Source: Chryseosolibacter sp044507775 (lineage in GTDB: Bacteria > Bacteroidota > Bacteroidia > Cytophagales > Cyclobacteriaceae). From it: a stretch of 64,000 nt of DNA. The translations under genes were made by a program, and so were the position numbers. The notes beneath the pieces are model-generated. The model was given only the letters and a program-made list of their open reading frames with translations. It made no database searches and was not told the DNA's origin. The stretch is taken from positions 1-64,000 of the forward strand of contig JBIQIY010000022.1 of the NCBI GenBank assembly GCA_044507775.1, written 5' to 3'. Shown in pieces: positions 8,962 to 17,372 of this stretch. The first letter of the stretch is position 1; each line of letters starts with the position of its first letter.

Positions 8962-9133
8962 TCATCAGGTCACAGCCGCAGGCACGCTCGGAGGGACACT
9001 CCTCTCAATGTTTGCGACCGTTCAAACCGGGGATATCACGAAGACCATTATCCTCGCAACGATCGGGGCCGTTGTGAGCTTTTTTGTATCACTCGGCTTA
9101 AAGTGGATAGCGAAGACGCTGCGCACGCGGTAG
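8951..9133 (+). CDS. small membrane protein, possible holin
   Basis: A 60-residue protein read from ATG 8951, overlapping the end of the preceding gene by 11 bases. Two hydrophobic segments (TAAGTLGGTLLSMF and TIILATIGAVVSFFVSLGLKW) are followed by a basic tail. The frame is also open upstream to 8915, but that longer start (repeated Met codons) looks like read-through of the neighbouring gene. A strong terminator follows 8 bases after the stop. With its neighbour it forms a pair of tiny membrane proteins, as in holin or channel modules; this is inference from architecture. Confidence 0.65.
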   Translation: MSANHQVTAAGTLGGTLLSMFATVQTGDITKTIILATIGAVVSFFVSLGLKWIAKTLRTR

Positions 9134-9140
9134 TTCATTG

Positions 9141-9169
9141 GAAGGCTCCCAGAAAGGAGCCTTCTTTTT
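9141..9169 (+). terminator. Rho-independent terminator, also the intron insertion point
   Basis: A perfect 9-bp stem, GAAGGCTCC with GGAGCCTTC, closes a 6-base loop and is followed by TTTTT. It ends the 7707-9133 gene set. A group IIC intron 5' end begins at the very next base, the known insertion preference of that intron class. Confidence 0.9.
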
Positions 9170-9440
9170 GTGCGCGTGCATGGCGGGATGGCTTCGTGGT
9201 GAAAGTCACCATGGGAGCATGTGGTCGGAAAGCTTAGCCAACGCAAGGGTGTCCATCGTGAGATCGAATCTGAAACAAGCCGGCGACAAACCCCGGCCCC
9301 GAGGAATACGAACCAGATCAGCCATATCCCGTGAATGGGCGTGCAAAATCAAAAGTGACATTCAAAGGCAGCACTGATACCGGAGCGCAAAAATCGGGGG
9401 GGACTGACGAGAAAGTTATCGGCCATCGCGGGTGATCTCA
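9170..9440 (+). mobile_element. remnant of a group IIC intron (5' domain I, no ORF)
   Basis: The sequence starts with GTGCG right after the T-run of a terminator and continues with blocks that I recognise from domain I of bacterial group IIC introns: a GTGAAAGTCACC hairpin, CTTAGCCAACGCAAGGGTG, a GAATCTGAA segment near 9267, and GGAATACGAACC near 9302. No reverse transcriptase frame and no domain V hairpin follow, so only the 5' part remains; the 3' limit is approximate. The 79-codon frame across it is an artefact. Confidence 0.6.
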
Positions 9441-9548
9441 AGGCCATGTGAAAACAAAGTATAAAGCACAAATAGTAGTAGCGTGAAGGAAAGATCTTCC
9501 TACTTGCAAAATGTAGATTACTGACTTCCCGGCTGCTCGCAACTCATC

Positions 9549-9788
9549 CTACGGCAGGTAGCGGATAGTTTGGGCATATTTAATCATCCACTCTGCTTCC
9601 TCCCGTATTATATCGTAGGCTGCTGGATTTCCAGTTCTGATGGAAATCAACTTAGCGACTACCTGAATAAATCCTTCTCCTGGTGTACCACCGACCATTC
9701 GTTCTTTTAGAAGTTCGTCAGAAAGCTCTCCGAACCCCTTCGCTTCGAGGATTCGTCGGATTGCTTGAAGGTTTGAAATCCAGTCCAT
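9549..9788 (-). CDS. hypothetical protein, 79 residues
   Basis: A small acidic helical protein (MDWISNLQAIRRILEAKGFG ... EEAEWMIKYAQTIRYLP) with an ATG start at 9788. It has no signal peptide or membrane segment. Its composition and helix pattern are convincing for a real protein, but the family is not recognised. It is isolated, with the intron remnant on one side and a long non-coding stretch on the other. Confidence 0.6.
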   Translation of the reverse strand: MDWISNLQAIRRILEAKGFGELSDELLKERMVGGTPGEGFIQVVAKLISIRTGNPAAYDIIREEAEWMIKYAQTIRYLP

Positions 9789-10332
9789 AGAAGTATAATT
9801 AAATTAGTTTCTGGCTAGTCGACTTTTCAGTATTAAGTGTATCGCGTTAATCGTTCGATATTATCAAGATCGTCAAAGCCCACGTTCAAGTCGGTATCGG
9901 GTAGGGTGTCAGAAAAACTCAAAACATAAGGTTCATTGAGAACCTGTTTGCTATGTCGGCGAAGGCGTATAAATTTCATACAACGTTTTCCAAAAAAACC
10001 TGATAGTTTATGTTGTGATAATTGCAGAGGGATCTTAGCTCAGCCGGAAATATCTAAGATGGATTTCCTGCCTGTATCCGGAGCTTATTGAATCCAGTGC
10101 CGAGAGCGGTCATAATTACATTGTATTCAGTTAGTTAGTCGTCCATCTTTTCAGTTTTATACATAAAAATAAAAAGGGTTGCGGATTTTACAATCCTTAA
10201 GGGAATGTGGGGCGTTCCGATTAACGTGCTGAAATTCCGGTTTGCCAGGGGACACACCTGCGCAATTCTAAAATTAAGGCACTCGTAAAAAATGGCGACA
10301 ATATTTCATATTTTTAAGGTTCCTGTACCTGA
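9789..10332. other. non-coding stretch, no clear gene
   Basis: About 540 A+T-rich bases. A short segment from 10029 begins like the 5' half of a tRNA (GATCTTAGCTCAGCCGG) but cannot be completed to a cloverleaf. Nothing else is evident. Confidence 0.4.
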
Positions 10333-11739
10333 ATGAATAAACGCCACCACTTTTTCAGAAGCCTCTGTTCGGGCAGTCGCTTTTGCGCATTTTTTTATCT
10401 GCTGTTCCTCGCTTCATGTTCGCCGGAGCTTACTGAACCCGAGCCTGTTCCGGTCCCCGAGCCGGACGTGGAGATCCCTGAATTACCAACGCTCCTGTGC
10501 AAGCCCTTCGTCACCGGTGGCTACACGGATCAGGTCTCCTATCTGCCCGGCGACAAGGCGCGCGTATACTTTCAATCCACTAAAGGCTCCGAGCTCTGCC
10601 GCATCGACGTGTTCGATCTCGCGGGAGATTCAGTTTTTTCTACTACATCCGTCATTCCGGTTGCGACGGGCTTTCCTACCGATGCGTCTGAAAATGGCTA
10701 CGGATACCCAGTCGCCGCCGAGTTTTTCGTCCCGCAACTGAAAAGCGGAATGTACCTGATCGAGAACAGGATTCCGTTTATCATCAAGACGGAGAGCCCC
10801 GTCGATGCGCTCGTGGTTTATCCATCCAATACCGCGAACGCCTACGCGGAGAGCGGCGGAAAAAGTCTCTACTCCCGCGAAGGACGACCGGGAAAGGTTT
10901 CGTTCCATCGGCCCATCGCGGTGCAATCGCTGTCGACAGTTTGCCTCAAGTGGTTCTCGACACTGCCCGACTTCACGGTCGGCTTTATCGCTGACAGCGA
11001 TATGGATTTTTACGAGAACATCGTCAGCGCAAAAGTCCTTGTCATCGCGGGCCACAGCGAATACTGGACCCGCGAAGCGCGCCTGAATTTCGACCGGTTT
11101 GTCGATGAGGGCGGCCATGCACTCATCCTTTCCGGAAACACCATGTGGTGGCAGGTGCGCTATACGGAAGACCGGTCAGGCCTCATCTGCTACAAGGAAG
11201 ATGCCCTGGATCCCATATCGGATCCGTTATTCAAAACCATCAACTGGCACGAGACGAAACTGGACTACCCGATCCTCCCGAGCATCGGGGCGCACTTTCC
11301 GCTCGGAGGATACGGCAAACAAAACGACAACGGATGGAATGGCTACAAGATCGCATCGCCGCTGTCGCCGTTGTTTGATGGTCTGACGCTGAAGAAAGGC
11401 GACATCATCTCGCTGCCTACCCTGGAATACGATGGTGCACCCCTTAAGGGATTTGACGCGGAGGGATTTCCGGTGCTCGATACGGATGCCCTGGGATTCG
11501 ACAAGATCGAACTGCTGGCTTTCGACCGCGGATTCCGCGTAGTCGAGACCACGGCGACGTTCATAATCTTCCGGAAGACTCCTTCGTCGGGTATTGTCAT
11601 CAATACTGCTTCGACGGACTGGTGCTCGTCATACGGAATGGGCGGCGCTTCCGGCGATGCAATCAAACGCATCACACACAACGCCCTTTATAAACTGGTG
11701 CACGACTTGCCCGTGTTCAGCGAGAACGAAGGCTCGTGA
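10333..11739 (+). CDS. exported lipoprotein with DMFase large-subunit-like domain
   Basis: A 468-residue protein. The N terminus is basic, then a hydrophobic stretch ends in the lipobox LASC near residue 29, followed by a Glu/Pro-rich spacer (PEPVPVPEPD), so it is probably an anchored lipoprotein. The body resembles the C-terminal domain of the N,N-dimethylformamidase large subunit (DMFA2-like), with YPSNTANAYAESGGKSLYSR, VLVIAGHSEYWTREARLNFD and GGHALILSGNTMWW, which has a class I glutamine amidotransferase-like fold. Many members are of unknown substrate. The neighbours are exported sugar-related proteins, so a role in carbohydrate or amide breakdown is possible but unproven. Confidence 0.75.
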   Translation: MNKRHHFFRSLCSGSRFCAFFYLLFLASCSPELTEPEPVPVPEPDVEIPELPTLLCKPFVTGGYTDQVSYLPGDKARVYFQSTKGSELCRIDVFDLAGDSVFSTTSVIPVATGFPTDASENGYGYPVAAEFFVPQLKSGMYLIENRIPFIIKTESPVDALVVYPSNTANAYAESGGKSLYSREGRPGKVSFHRPIAVQSLSTVCLKWFSTLPDFTVGFIADSDMDFYENIVSAKVLVIAGHSEYWTREARLNFDRFVDEGGHALILSGNTMWWQVRYTEDRSGLICYKEDALDPISDPLFKTINWHETKLDYPILPSIGAHFPLGGYGKQNDNGWNGYKIASPLSPLFDGLTLKKGDIISLPTLEYDGAPLKGFDAEGFPVLDTDALGFDKIELLAFDRGFRVVETTATFIIFRKTPSSGIVINTASTDWCSSYGMGGASGDAIKRITHNALYKLVHDLPVFSENEGS

Positions 11740-11794
11740 TGCGCTGATCTTCCTCCACCTGTGTGCTTTCGTTTCTGTAGGCAAATAGCAGGCA

Positions 11795-11883
11795 CATGTC
11801 ATTAAGTTAAGCTCCGATGACCTCCTCGCCTTTAGGAGAGGATAGAGGTGAGGTGAAAAAAAAAGGCTTAACTTAATGACATG
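11795..11883 (+). repeat. palindromic dispersed element, copy A
   Basis: Perfect 18-bp terminal inverted repeats (11795-11812 and 11866-11883; CATGTCATTAAGTTAAGC and its complement) enclose a core with CACCTC-type repeats, an inner CCTTTAGGAG turn and a run of A. A second copy in the opposite orientation lies at 38634-38717. The core sequence is conserved between them while the terminal arms differ but stay self-complementary. Confidence 0.85.
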
Positions 11884-12014
11884 CAATCGCAAGGGATCAA
11901 CCTTCTGAATACAATTTTTTCCTTCGGGCATCAAAGAGTTGCATTAGTTAACTCAACATTCTATCTTGAGTTGCTTACTTCATACCTTACCCGAGACCCA
12001 AAACCCACATACCG

Positions 12015-13529
12015 ATGGCATCCTTTGACAAGATCAGCAGGAGAAAGTTCGTAAGCTCCGCTGCCGTAGCATCTCTTGGTTTTACAATTGTTCCCCGCAA
12101 CGTACTGGGCGGCAATGGATTCATTCCTCCCAGCGACAAACTGACCATCGCCTATATTGGGTGCGGCACACAGGGGCTTCGTGAGATGACCGAACTCATT
12201 CAGAATCCGAAAGTCCAGATCGTTTCGGTCTGCGATCCGAACAAGAAAAGCACGAACTACATCGACTGGTCGCCGCACGGCATTCGCGATGATATCCGCA
12301 AAGCACTGGGAGACAATACCTGGGGCGAGGGACTGGACGGTATCCCCGGTGGTCGTGACTACGGTCAGGAGTTCGTTCAGAAATATTATGCAAAAAGCAA
12401 GGATTCTGGAAAGTACAAGGGATGTCCTTCTTATGAAGACTATCGCGAGCTGCTGGAGAAGGAGCAGGATGTCGATGCGCTGAAGATCATGACACCCGAC
12501 CACCTGCACGCCACGATCTCTATCGCCGGTATGAAGAAGGGCAAGCACGTGGTTATCCACAAGCCCATCGCGAACCGCATGTACGAGAGCCGGCTCTCAA
12601 TCGACACGGCGCGCAAGACTGGGGTGAGTACACATCTGCTCGCCTGGAGCAAACGCCCCGGCAACGACCTGGTAAAGAAATGGATCGCCGATGGCGCCAT
12701 CGGAACGCTAAAGGAAATTCACAACTGGTCGTATCGGCCTGTGTGGCCGCAGTGGACGAGCAATCCCAAGGACACGCCTCCGGTACCCAACGGACTCAAC
12801 TGGGATCTCTGGCTGGGGCCCGTACCCGATAGACCCTATCATCCGAACTATACAAACTGCGTATTCCGCGGATGGTACGACTTCGGCGGTGGCAGCATCG
12901 CGGACATGGGACACTATAGCCTGTGGCCGATGTTCCTCACGCTGGGAGTAAATACACCGCCTCTGAGCGCAGAGGCCTACGCAACTACTACCCGTACCGT
13001 TGTGGACCACGTGAGCAAGAATGTCGTCAACAACGTGGCGTTCCCGTATTCGTGTATCGTGCGCTTCAAGTTTCCCAAGCAGGAAACGCTCCCGGCATTC
13101 GACCTTTTCTGGTACGACGGCGGTATGAAACCTCCTACACCGGAAGAATTGGAAGTCGACGGCAAGGATATGCCGCAGGAGGGAATGATGTTCGTCGGCG
13201 ACAAAGGCAAGATACTCGGTGGCTTCCGCAACGAAGACCCTGTCCTCTTGCCGGAGAGCCGAATGAAAAGCTACATGGAGGGCAAGTCCGCTCCCAAAGC
13301 AGAAATGGAGCGAAGTGATGATTTCTGGATCGATGCTTTCCGCGAGAAGAAGCAATCACCCGGAACATTCCTTCTCGCTGGTCCCGTTTCCGAAACGATC
13401 AATCTCGGAGCGATTGCGTTGCGGGCAGGGAAGAAGGTGTTGTACGATGCGGCGAAGATGGAGATTACGAATGTGCCGGACGCAAACAAATTCCTTCGAC
13501 GCGAATATCGCAAAGGTTGGGAGTTGTAA
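12015..13529 (+). CDS. Tat-exported Gfo/Idh/MocA-family oxidoreductase
   Basis: A 504-residue protein. The N terminus carries a twin-arginine signal (ISRRKFVSSAAVASLG), so it is probably exported folded with its cofactor. A Rossmann core follows with IAYIGCGTQG near residue 47. The usual EKP motif of the family reads HKP (VVIHKPIANRM). The C-terminal alpha/beta dimerisation domain includes GGGSIADMGHYSLW. Family members oxidise or isomerise sugars and polyols using NAD(P), and the Tat-exported kind is common in Bacteroidota saccharide loci. A sugar isomerase-like gene follows about 200 bases downstream, so both probably act on the same unknown sugar. Confidence 0.88.
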   Translation: MASFDKISRRKFVSSAAVASLGFTIVPRNVLGGNGFIPPSDKLTIAYIGCGTQGLREMTELIQNPKVQIVSVCDPNKKSTNYIDWSPHGIRDDIRKALGDNTWGEGLDGIPGGRDYGQEFVQKYYAKSKDSGKYKGCPSYEDYRELLEKEQDVDALKIMTPDHLHATISIAGMKKGKHVVIHKPIANRMYESRLSIDTARKTGVSTHLLAWSKRPGNDLVKKWIADGAIGTLKEIHNWSYRPVWPQWTSNPKDTPPVPNGLNWDLWLGPVPDRPYHPNYTNCVFRGWYDFGGGSIADMGHYSLWPMFLTLGVNTPPLSAEAYATTTRTVVDHVSKNVVNNVAFPYSCIVRFKFPKQETLPAFDLFWYDGGMKPPTPEELEVDGKDMPQEGMMFVGDKGKILGGFRNEDPVLLPESRMKSYMEGKSAPKAEMERSDDFWIDAFREKKQSPGTFLLAGPVSETINLGAIALRAGKKVLYDAAKMEITNVPDANKFLRREYRKGWEL

Positions 13530-13531
13530 TC

Positions 13532-13654
13532 GTCATCCTGAGGCGCGCGTTCAATACCATATCGCCGCCATCCTGAGGCGCGTTCAACACCATATCGCCG
13601 TCATCCTGAGGCGCGGGTTCAACACCATATCGCCGTCATCCTGAGGCGCGCGTT
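13532..13654 (+). repeat. 33-35 bp tandem repeat, 3.5 units
   Basis: Units start at 13532, 13567, 13600 and 13635 (partial). Each begins GTCATCCTGAGGCGCG and continues TTCAACACCATATCGCC, with small differences. A related GGATGATGAGCCGAAGGATC follows near 13662, suggesting a palindromic intergenic element of which one arm has been multiplied. Confidence 0.9.
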
Positions 13655-13733
13655 GGTTGTGCGGGATGATGAGCCGAAGGATCCCCAAACGCAGGAGTGT
13701 AAATAGTTCATGGCTCAAAATTAAAATCAGGTT

Positions 13734-14621
13734 ATGACCAAATACAATAGACGGAATTTTCTGCAGGCATCGGCGGCATTGAGTGCTGCCGGTTTTATGG
13801 CGCCGTTGGCGTTGAAGGCTTCCGATAAAAACATATTAACTCCTCCGCGCATGATCAAAGACGATATATCTCTGGCGCAGTGGGCGCTTGTCGACGAAGT
13901 ACGGGAGGGCAAATGGAAAACGGTCGACTTTGCAAAGGTAGCGAAAGAGGATTTCGGTCTGAACGGCATCGAGTATGTGAATACACTGATGGAAGTGCCG
14001 ACGGAAGGATACCTGAAGAGGCTTCGCAAGAGTGCGGAAGATCACGGGGTGACGAATGTTCTCATTATGGTGGACGATGAAGGCGATGGTTGCGCTCACA
14101 CGAAAGAGGGGAGGAAGCAGTTTGATATCAACCATCGCAAGTGGATCGATGCCGCTCATTACCTGGGCTGCCACGCCATCCGCACGAACTGCCGCGGAAG
14201 CGAAGTCGCCCAGAAAGTGAGCCGGGAGGAGTCGCTGAAATGGGCCGCGGAATCCTATAATATGCTTCTGGAGTACGCGGTGCCCGCGCGGATTTCGGTC
14301 GTCATTGAAAATCATGGCGGTCTCTCGAATGATGCGCAATGGATGGTCGACCTGATGAAGGAAGTGAACAACCTGTACTTCGGAACGTACCCCGATTGGC
14401 GACAGCCATCAAAGGAGTTCGATAACTACGACTACCTGCTTAAGACCCTTCCGTACGCGAAGGGAATGTCGTATCGCAATCAGCCCACGGATGAGCTAAG
14501 CGCAAAGATGATCAGACTCGCAAAAGACGCCGGCTACCGCGGATGGTATGGCATCGAATCGTCCGGCAGGGAAGCAATCAAGAAAGGCAAGGAACTGCTC
14601 ACAAAATACCTCTTCACCTGA
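13734..14621 (+). CDS. Tat-exported sugar phosphate isomerase/epimerase-like protein
   Basis: A 295-residue protein with a twin-arginine signal (YNRRNFLQASAALSAAGFM) and then a TIM-barrel body of the xylose isomerase-like/AP endonuclease 2 superfamily. Visible features are ISLAQWALVDEV, FGLNGIEYVNTLM, the metal-site strand ISVVIENHGGLSND and the C-terminal AGYRGWYGIES. The exact reaction cannot be assigned. It follows the Gfo/Idh/MocA gene on the same strand and shares its export route, so the two may process one periplasmic sugar. The gap between them is filled with tandem repeats. Confidence 0.85.
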   Translation: MTKYNRRNFLQASAALSAAGFMAPLALKASDKNILTPPRMIKDDISLAQWALVDEVREGKWKTVDFAKVAKEDFGLNGIEYVNTLMEVPTEGYLKRLRKSAEDHGVTNVLIMVDDEGDGCAHTKEGRKQFDINHRKWIDAAHYLGCHAIRTNCRGSEVAQKVSREESLKWAAESYNMLLEYAVPARISVVIENHGGLSNDAQWMVDLMKEVNNLYFGTYPDWRQPSKEFDNYDYLLKTLPYAKGMSYRNQPTDELSAKMIRLAKDAGYRGWYGIESSGREAIKKGKELLTKYLFT

Positions 14622-14643
14622 CTTTCACTTTATTTCCCTGGCC

Positions 14644-14672
14644 GCAGAATTGTTAATCCGCCACAATTCTGC
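14644..14672 (+). terminator. hairpin after the isomerase gene, possible terminator
   Basis: A perfect 10-bp stem GCAGAATTGT/ACAATTCTGC with a 9-base loop lies 23 bases after the stop. No T-run follows, so intrinsic termination is uncertain. Confidence 0.4.
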
Positions 14673-14771
14673 GCAATAAACCCCCGTCTCTACGCCAATT
14701 CGACTACCAATCACCTTCATTTTCACCTATCTTTCGAACCAGCACACCCTATAACCTAAGTCTATACTTGG

Positions 14772-14820
14772 AATTTAGAACTTATGACTTACAACTTACA
14801 ACTTATAACTTACAACTTAC
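14772..14820 (+). repeat. heptamer array, RACTTAY type
   Basis: Seven uninterrupted 7-bp units: AATTTAG, AACTTAT, GACTTAC, AACTTAC, AACTTAT, AACTTAC, AACTTAC. The array contains the ATG (14784) of the sialidase-like gene, so the first residues of that frame are repeat-encoded. Confidence 0.85.
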
Positions 14821-15884
14821 TTTTCGTGAGCGCGATTACAATAACCGCAGCTGCATTGCTGACAGGCTGTAACACGAAGAAGGATAAAGCAAGGGAAGAG
14901 ATGAACACAGCATCCATTACCAAGATCAAGAGTGATTTTGTTTTCGGAGACGATCGTCCTTTTGCGCAGTGCCACGCCTCAACGGTGCTGCGGACCGGCG
15001 ATGGAGAATTTCTGGTCGCCTGGTTCGGAGGTACGCATGAAAAACACGATGACGTTGGGATCTGGCTTTCAAAAGGAGCGCCGGGCAACTGGTCAGCGCC
15101 ACGTGAAGTAGCCAAGATACGAGAGGATGCTCATTGGAATCCAGTGCTCTTTCGCGATCCCTCCGGCGCCATCACTCTGTTTTTTAAAGTAGGAAAGACA
15201 ATTGACTTCTGGGAAACGTGGTTCCAGGTTTCGCATGACAACGGCGAGACGTGGTCCGAAGCGAAGGAATTGGTCGCCGGTGATAAAGGTGGACGCGGAC
15301 CTGTTCGCAACAAACCCATCATATTATCGGATGGTACGTGGCTCGCGCCGGCATCGAATGAGTTGAAGGGCGTGTGGAACGCTTTCGTCGACAGGAGTGA
15401 AGATGGCGGCAAGACGTGGACGGAAGGCGAGTTCGTGAAACTTGAGCGCGACTCCGCCTTCGGTGAAGGGGTCATTCAACCCGCATTGTGGGAATCGTCG
15501 CCGGGCAACGTGCACATGCTCCTGCGCAGTTCCGCGGGCGTGATATGCAGAAGCGATTCAAAAGACTACGGCAAGACATGGTCTCCGGTATACAAGACGG
15601 ACCTGCCCAATCCCAATAGCGGTATTGATGTGACGAAGTTGGACGACAACACGCTCGTTCTGATCTTCAATCCGGATGATGAGAACTGGGGATCGCGCAG
15701 TCCGATTTCCCTGGCCGTGTCGAAAGACAATGGCGAGACCTGGGATCCCATCATCGAACTCGACCGCGGCGATGTCGAGGAAGAGTTCTCCTATCCCTCC
15801 GTTATTTCATTTGGCGACACCGTTGCAGTTACCTACACCTGGAAGCGACAACGCGTTGCGTTTTGGATGGGTAAGATTGGTTGA
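14784..15884 (+). CDS. BNR-repeat sialidase-like lipoprotein
   Basis: A protein of up to 366 residues. It has a hydrophobic signal with lipobox LLTGC near residue 29, then a six-bladed propeller with four clear Asp boxes: SHDNGETW, SEDGGKTW, SKDYGKTW and SKDNGETW. This is the BNR/exo-sialidase-like superfamily (glycoside hydrolases and relatives); an early Arg of the catalytic triad may be in DDRPFAQCHAS. The substrate cannot be predicted. The ATG at 14784 lies in a heptamer repeat, so the natural start may be the GTG near 14827, which still leaves a full lipoprotein signal. It ends a run of exported sugar-related genes. Confidence 0.82.
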   Translation: MTYNLQLITYNLLFVSAITITAAALLTGCNTKKDKAREEMNTASITKIKSDFVFGDDRPFAQCHASTVLRTGDGEFLVAWFGGTHEKHDDVGIWLSKGAPGNWSAPREVAKIREDAHWNPVLFRDPSGAITLFFKVGKTIDFWETWFQVSHDNGETWSEAKELVAGDKGGRGPVRNKPIILSDGTWLAPASNELKGVWNAFVDRSEDGGKTWTEGEFVKLERDSAFGEGVIQPALWESSPGNVHMLLRSSAGVICRSDSKDYGKTWSPVYKTDLPNPNSGIDVTKLDDNTLVLIFNPDDENWGSRSPISLAVSKDNGETWDPIIELDRGDVEEEFSYPSVISFGDTVAVTYTWKRQRVAFWMGKIG

Positions 15885-15892
15885 GTGTGGGT

Positions 15893-15988
15893 TTTAAGCA
15901 CTAAGACACAAAGACACAAAGACACGATTTTTTCTTTTTTTTTGTAAAATTCTTTGTGTCTTCGTGTCTTGGTGCCTTCGTGCTTAAA
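15893..15988. repeat. octamer-repeat hairpin between convergent genes
   Basis: The left arm TTTAAGCACTAAGACACAAA, continuing in 8-bp steps, and the right arm ending TTCGTGCTTAAA are complementary across an A/T-rich loop. The element lies between the convergent genes ending at 15884 and 15984 and could terminate both. Its right arm supplies the TAA stop codon of the minus-strand gene. A related element occupies 53783-54003. Confidence 0.85.
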
Positions 15989-17372
15989 GCATCTTCCTCA
16001 ACTCAGTCCACTTTCCGACGTCTTTCTCATCATGAGTAATTAACACCAGCGTAATATCTCTATCCAGGTATTGCGTTAGAAAACGCGTGACCTTTTCGTG
16101 GTTAGCGGGATCGAGAAACTGGAACGGTTCGTCCAGCAACAGCAGCTCTTTATCGTCGAGGAACAGGTTGATCAGTAGCGCCATCTGCAGTTGTCCGGAG
16201 GAAAGCAACCGGATGGGGGTATCGATGTATTTCTCTGCGCCAAAGAAGTCGATGAGTTCGTCGAGGCGGACTGGGTTGTCGTGTTTTTGACTGCGGATAT
16301 AATCCCGCCCTGATAGTAGTATTGTCTTAGCGCTGAGGAAGTGCGTTTGTTCAGGTCCGAAGTAGCTGATGCGGTTCTTGATGTCCCAGATGGACTCGCC
16401 GGAGCCGCGGCGTTTTCCGAACAGGAATACCTGCTGGCTATACGCCATGGGATGGTCGGCGAAGATGAGACTGAAGAGCGTCGTTTTTCCCGATCCGTTT
16501 CTTCCCGTGAGTGCCCATCGCTCGCCTTTATTGATGCGCCAGTTCAGGTTTGAAATTATTTCTTTATTTCCGTAGGCGATGGTAAGGTTGCGCATTTCCA
16601 CGACGGGCTCGTCGTTTGTTTGCGCAGCGCTGTCCTTCGCCCTGGTCCCGGCGGTCGTCGTTATCGCAGGCATCACATCTTCCGTCTTTACGATCCTGAA
16701 GTCATGCAGCACGACTCTTCTCGAGATTACGGAGGGAAGGCTGTGACCGTGGTCCACGAGGATGAGTTGGATGCCGAGTCTGGTGGCAAGATCGTCGAAG
16801 AAATTGCTGAGGTCGCGCCTGCTTTCCGCGTCCAGGCCGTCAAAAGGATAGTCCAGCAGGAGAATGCGTGGAACGTTTTTGGCGATCTGCCGGAGGATGA
16901 TAACCTTTTTCAGCTGGCCGTTTGACAGTCGTGTGAGCGGAAGGTCGAGCAGAGCCTGGATGTCGAAGTTAGGGGAGAACTGGAAGCGTTCCAGTGCGTG
17001 TTCATTGCCTTCAAATACGTCGCGCACCTTCGGCAGTTGCGTATCATCCAGCGTGTAGTAGCGCTGTTGATAGAAGAGGCCATCAAACCCGCCCAGGAAT
17101 GCGTGTATCCAATGCGTTGGGATAAGGTGAATTTTTTCCTGGCGCTGGCGATAGAGGGTATCCCAGTCGTCGCCCTGAATAAAAGCATGGTGAACTTCAC
17201 CGGATGTCGGAGTCAGCGCGCCGGCGAGAAGTTGCAGCAAAAGGGTTTTCCCTGATCCGTTCTCTCCTTGTATAACCCAGTGCTCGCCCGGAAGCACATG
17301 AAAATTCAAATTTTCAAATAGCTTTCTTTCTCCCCTCGCAACGGTGATGTTTTTAAGATGGATCACTGTCAA
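15984..17372 (-). CDS. twin ABC ATPase, ModF/PhrA-like
   Basis: A 462-residue soluble protein with two complete ABC nucleotide-binding domains. The first has Walker A GENGSGKT (about 37-44) and signature LSNGQ; the second has Walker A GRNGSGKT and signature LSSGQ with LLLLDEPFQF. No membrane segment is present. Architecture and length match ModF-like (PhrA) proteins, often annotated as molybdate ABC ATPases although their role is unclear. The ATG overlaps the stop of the upstream PPC-domain gene (ATGA). The stop codon comes from an intergenic repeat, so the original C terminus may have been slightly different. Molybdenum-related function is not supported by the neighbours. Confidence 0.85.
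   Translation of the reverse strand: MTVIHLKNITVARGERKLFENLNFHVLPGEHWVIQGENGSGKTLLLQLLAGALTPTSGEVHHAFIQGDDWDTLYRQRQEKIHLIPTHWIHAFLGGFDGLFYQQRYYTLDDTQLPKVRDVFEGNEHALERFQFSPNFDIQALLDLPLTRLSNGQLKKVIILRQIAKNVPRILLLDYPFDGLDAESRRDLSNFFDDLATRLGIQLILVDHGHSLPSVISRRVVLHDFRIVKTEDVMPAITTTAGTRAKDSAAQTNDEPVVEMRNLTIAYGNKEIISNLNWRINKGERWALTGRNGSGKTTLFSLIFADHPMAYSQQVFLFGKRRGSGESIWDIKNRISYFGPEQTHFLSAKTILLSGRDYIRSQKHDNPVRLDELIDFFGAEKYIDTPIRLLSSGQLQMALLINLFLDDKELLLLDEPFQFLDPANHEKVTRFLTQYLDRDITLVLITHDEKDVGKWTELRKML

Noticed and set aside
9138..9377. 79-codon open frame on the plus strand
   Set aside because: It runs through a terminator and the group IIC intron remnant, so it is non-coding RNA sequence.
10029..10115. 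tRNA-like start GATCTTAGCTCAGCCGG
   Set aside because: Only the acceptor and D-arm-like beginning fits. No anticodon arm, no TTCGANTC T-loop and no closing stem are present.
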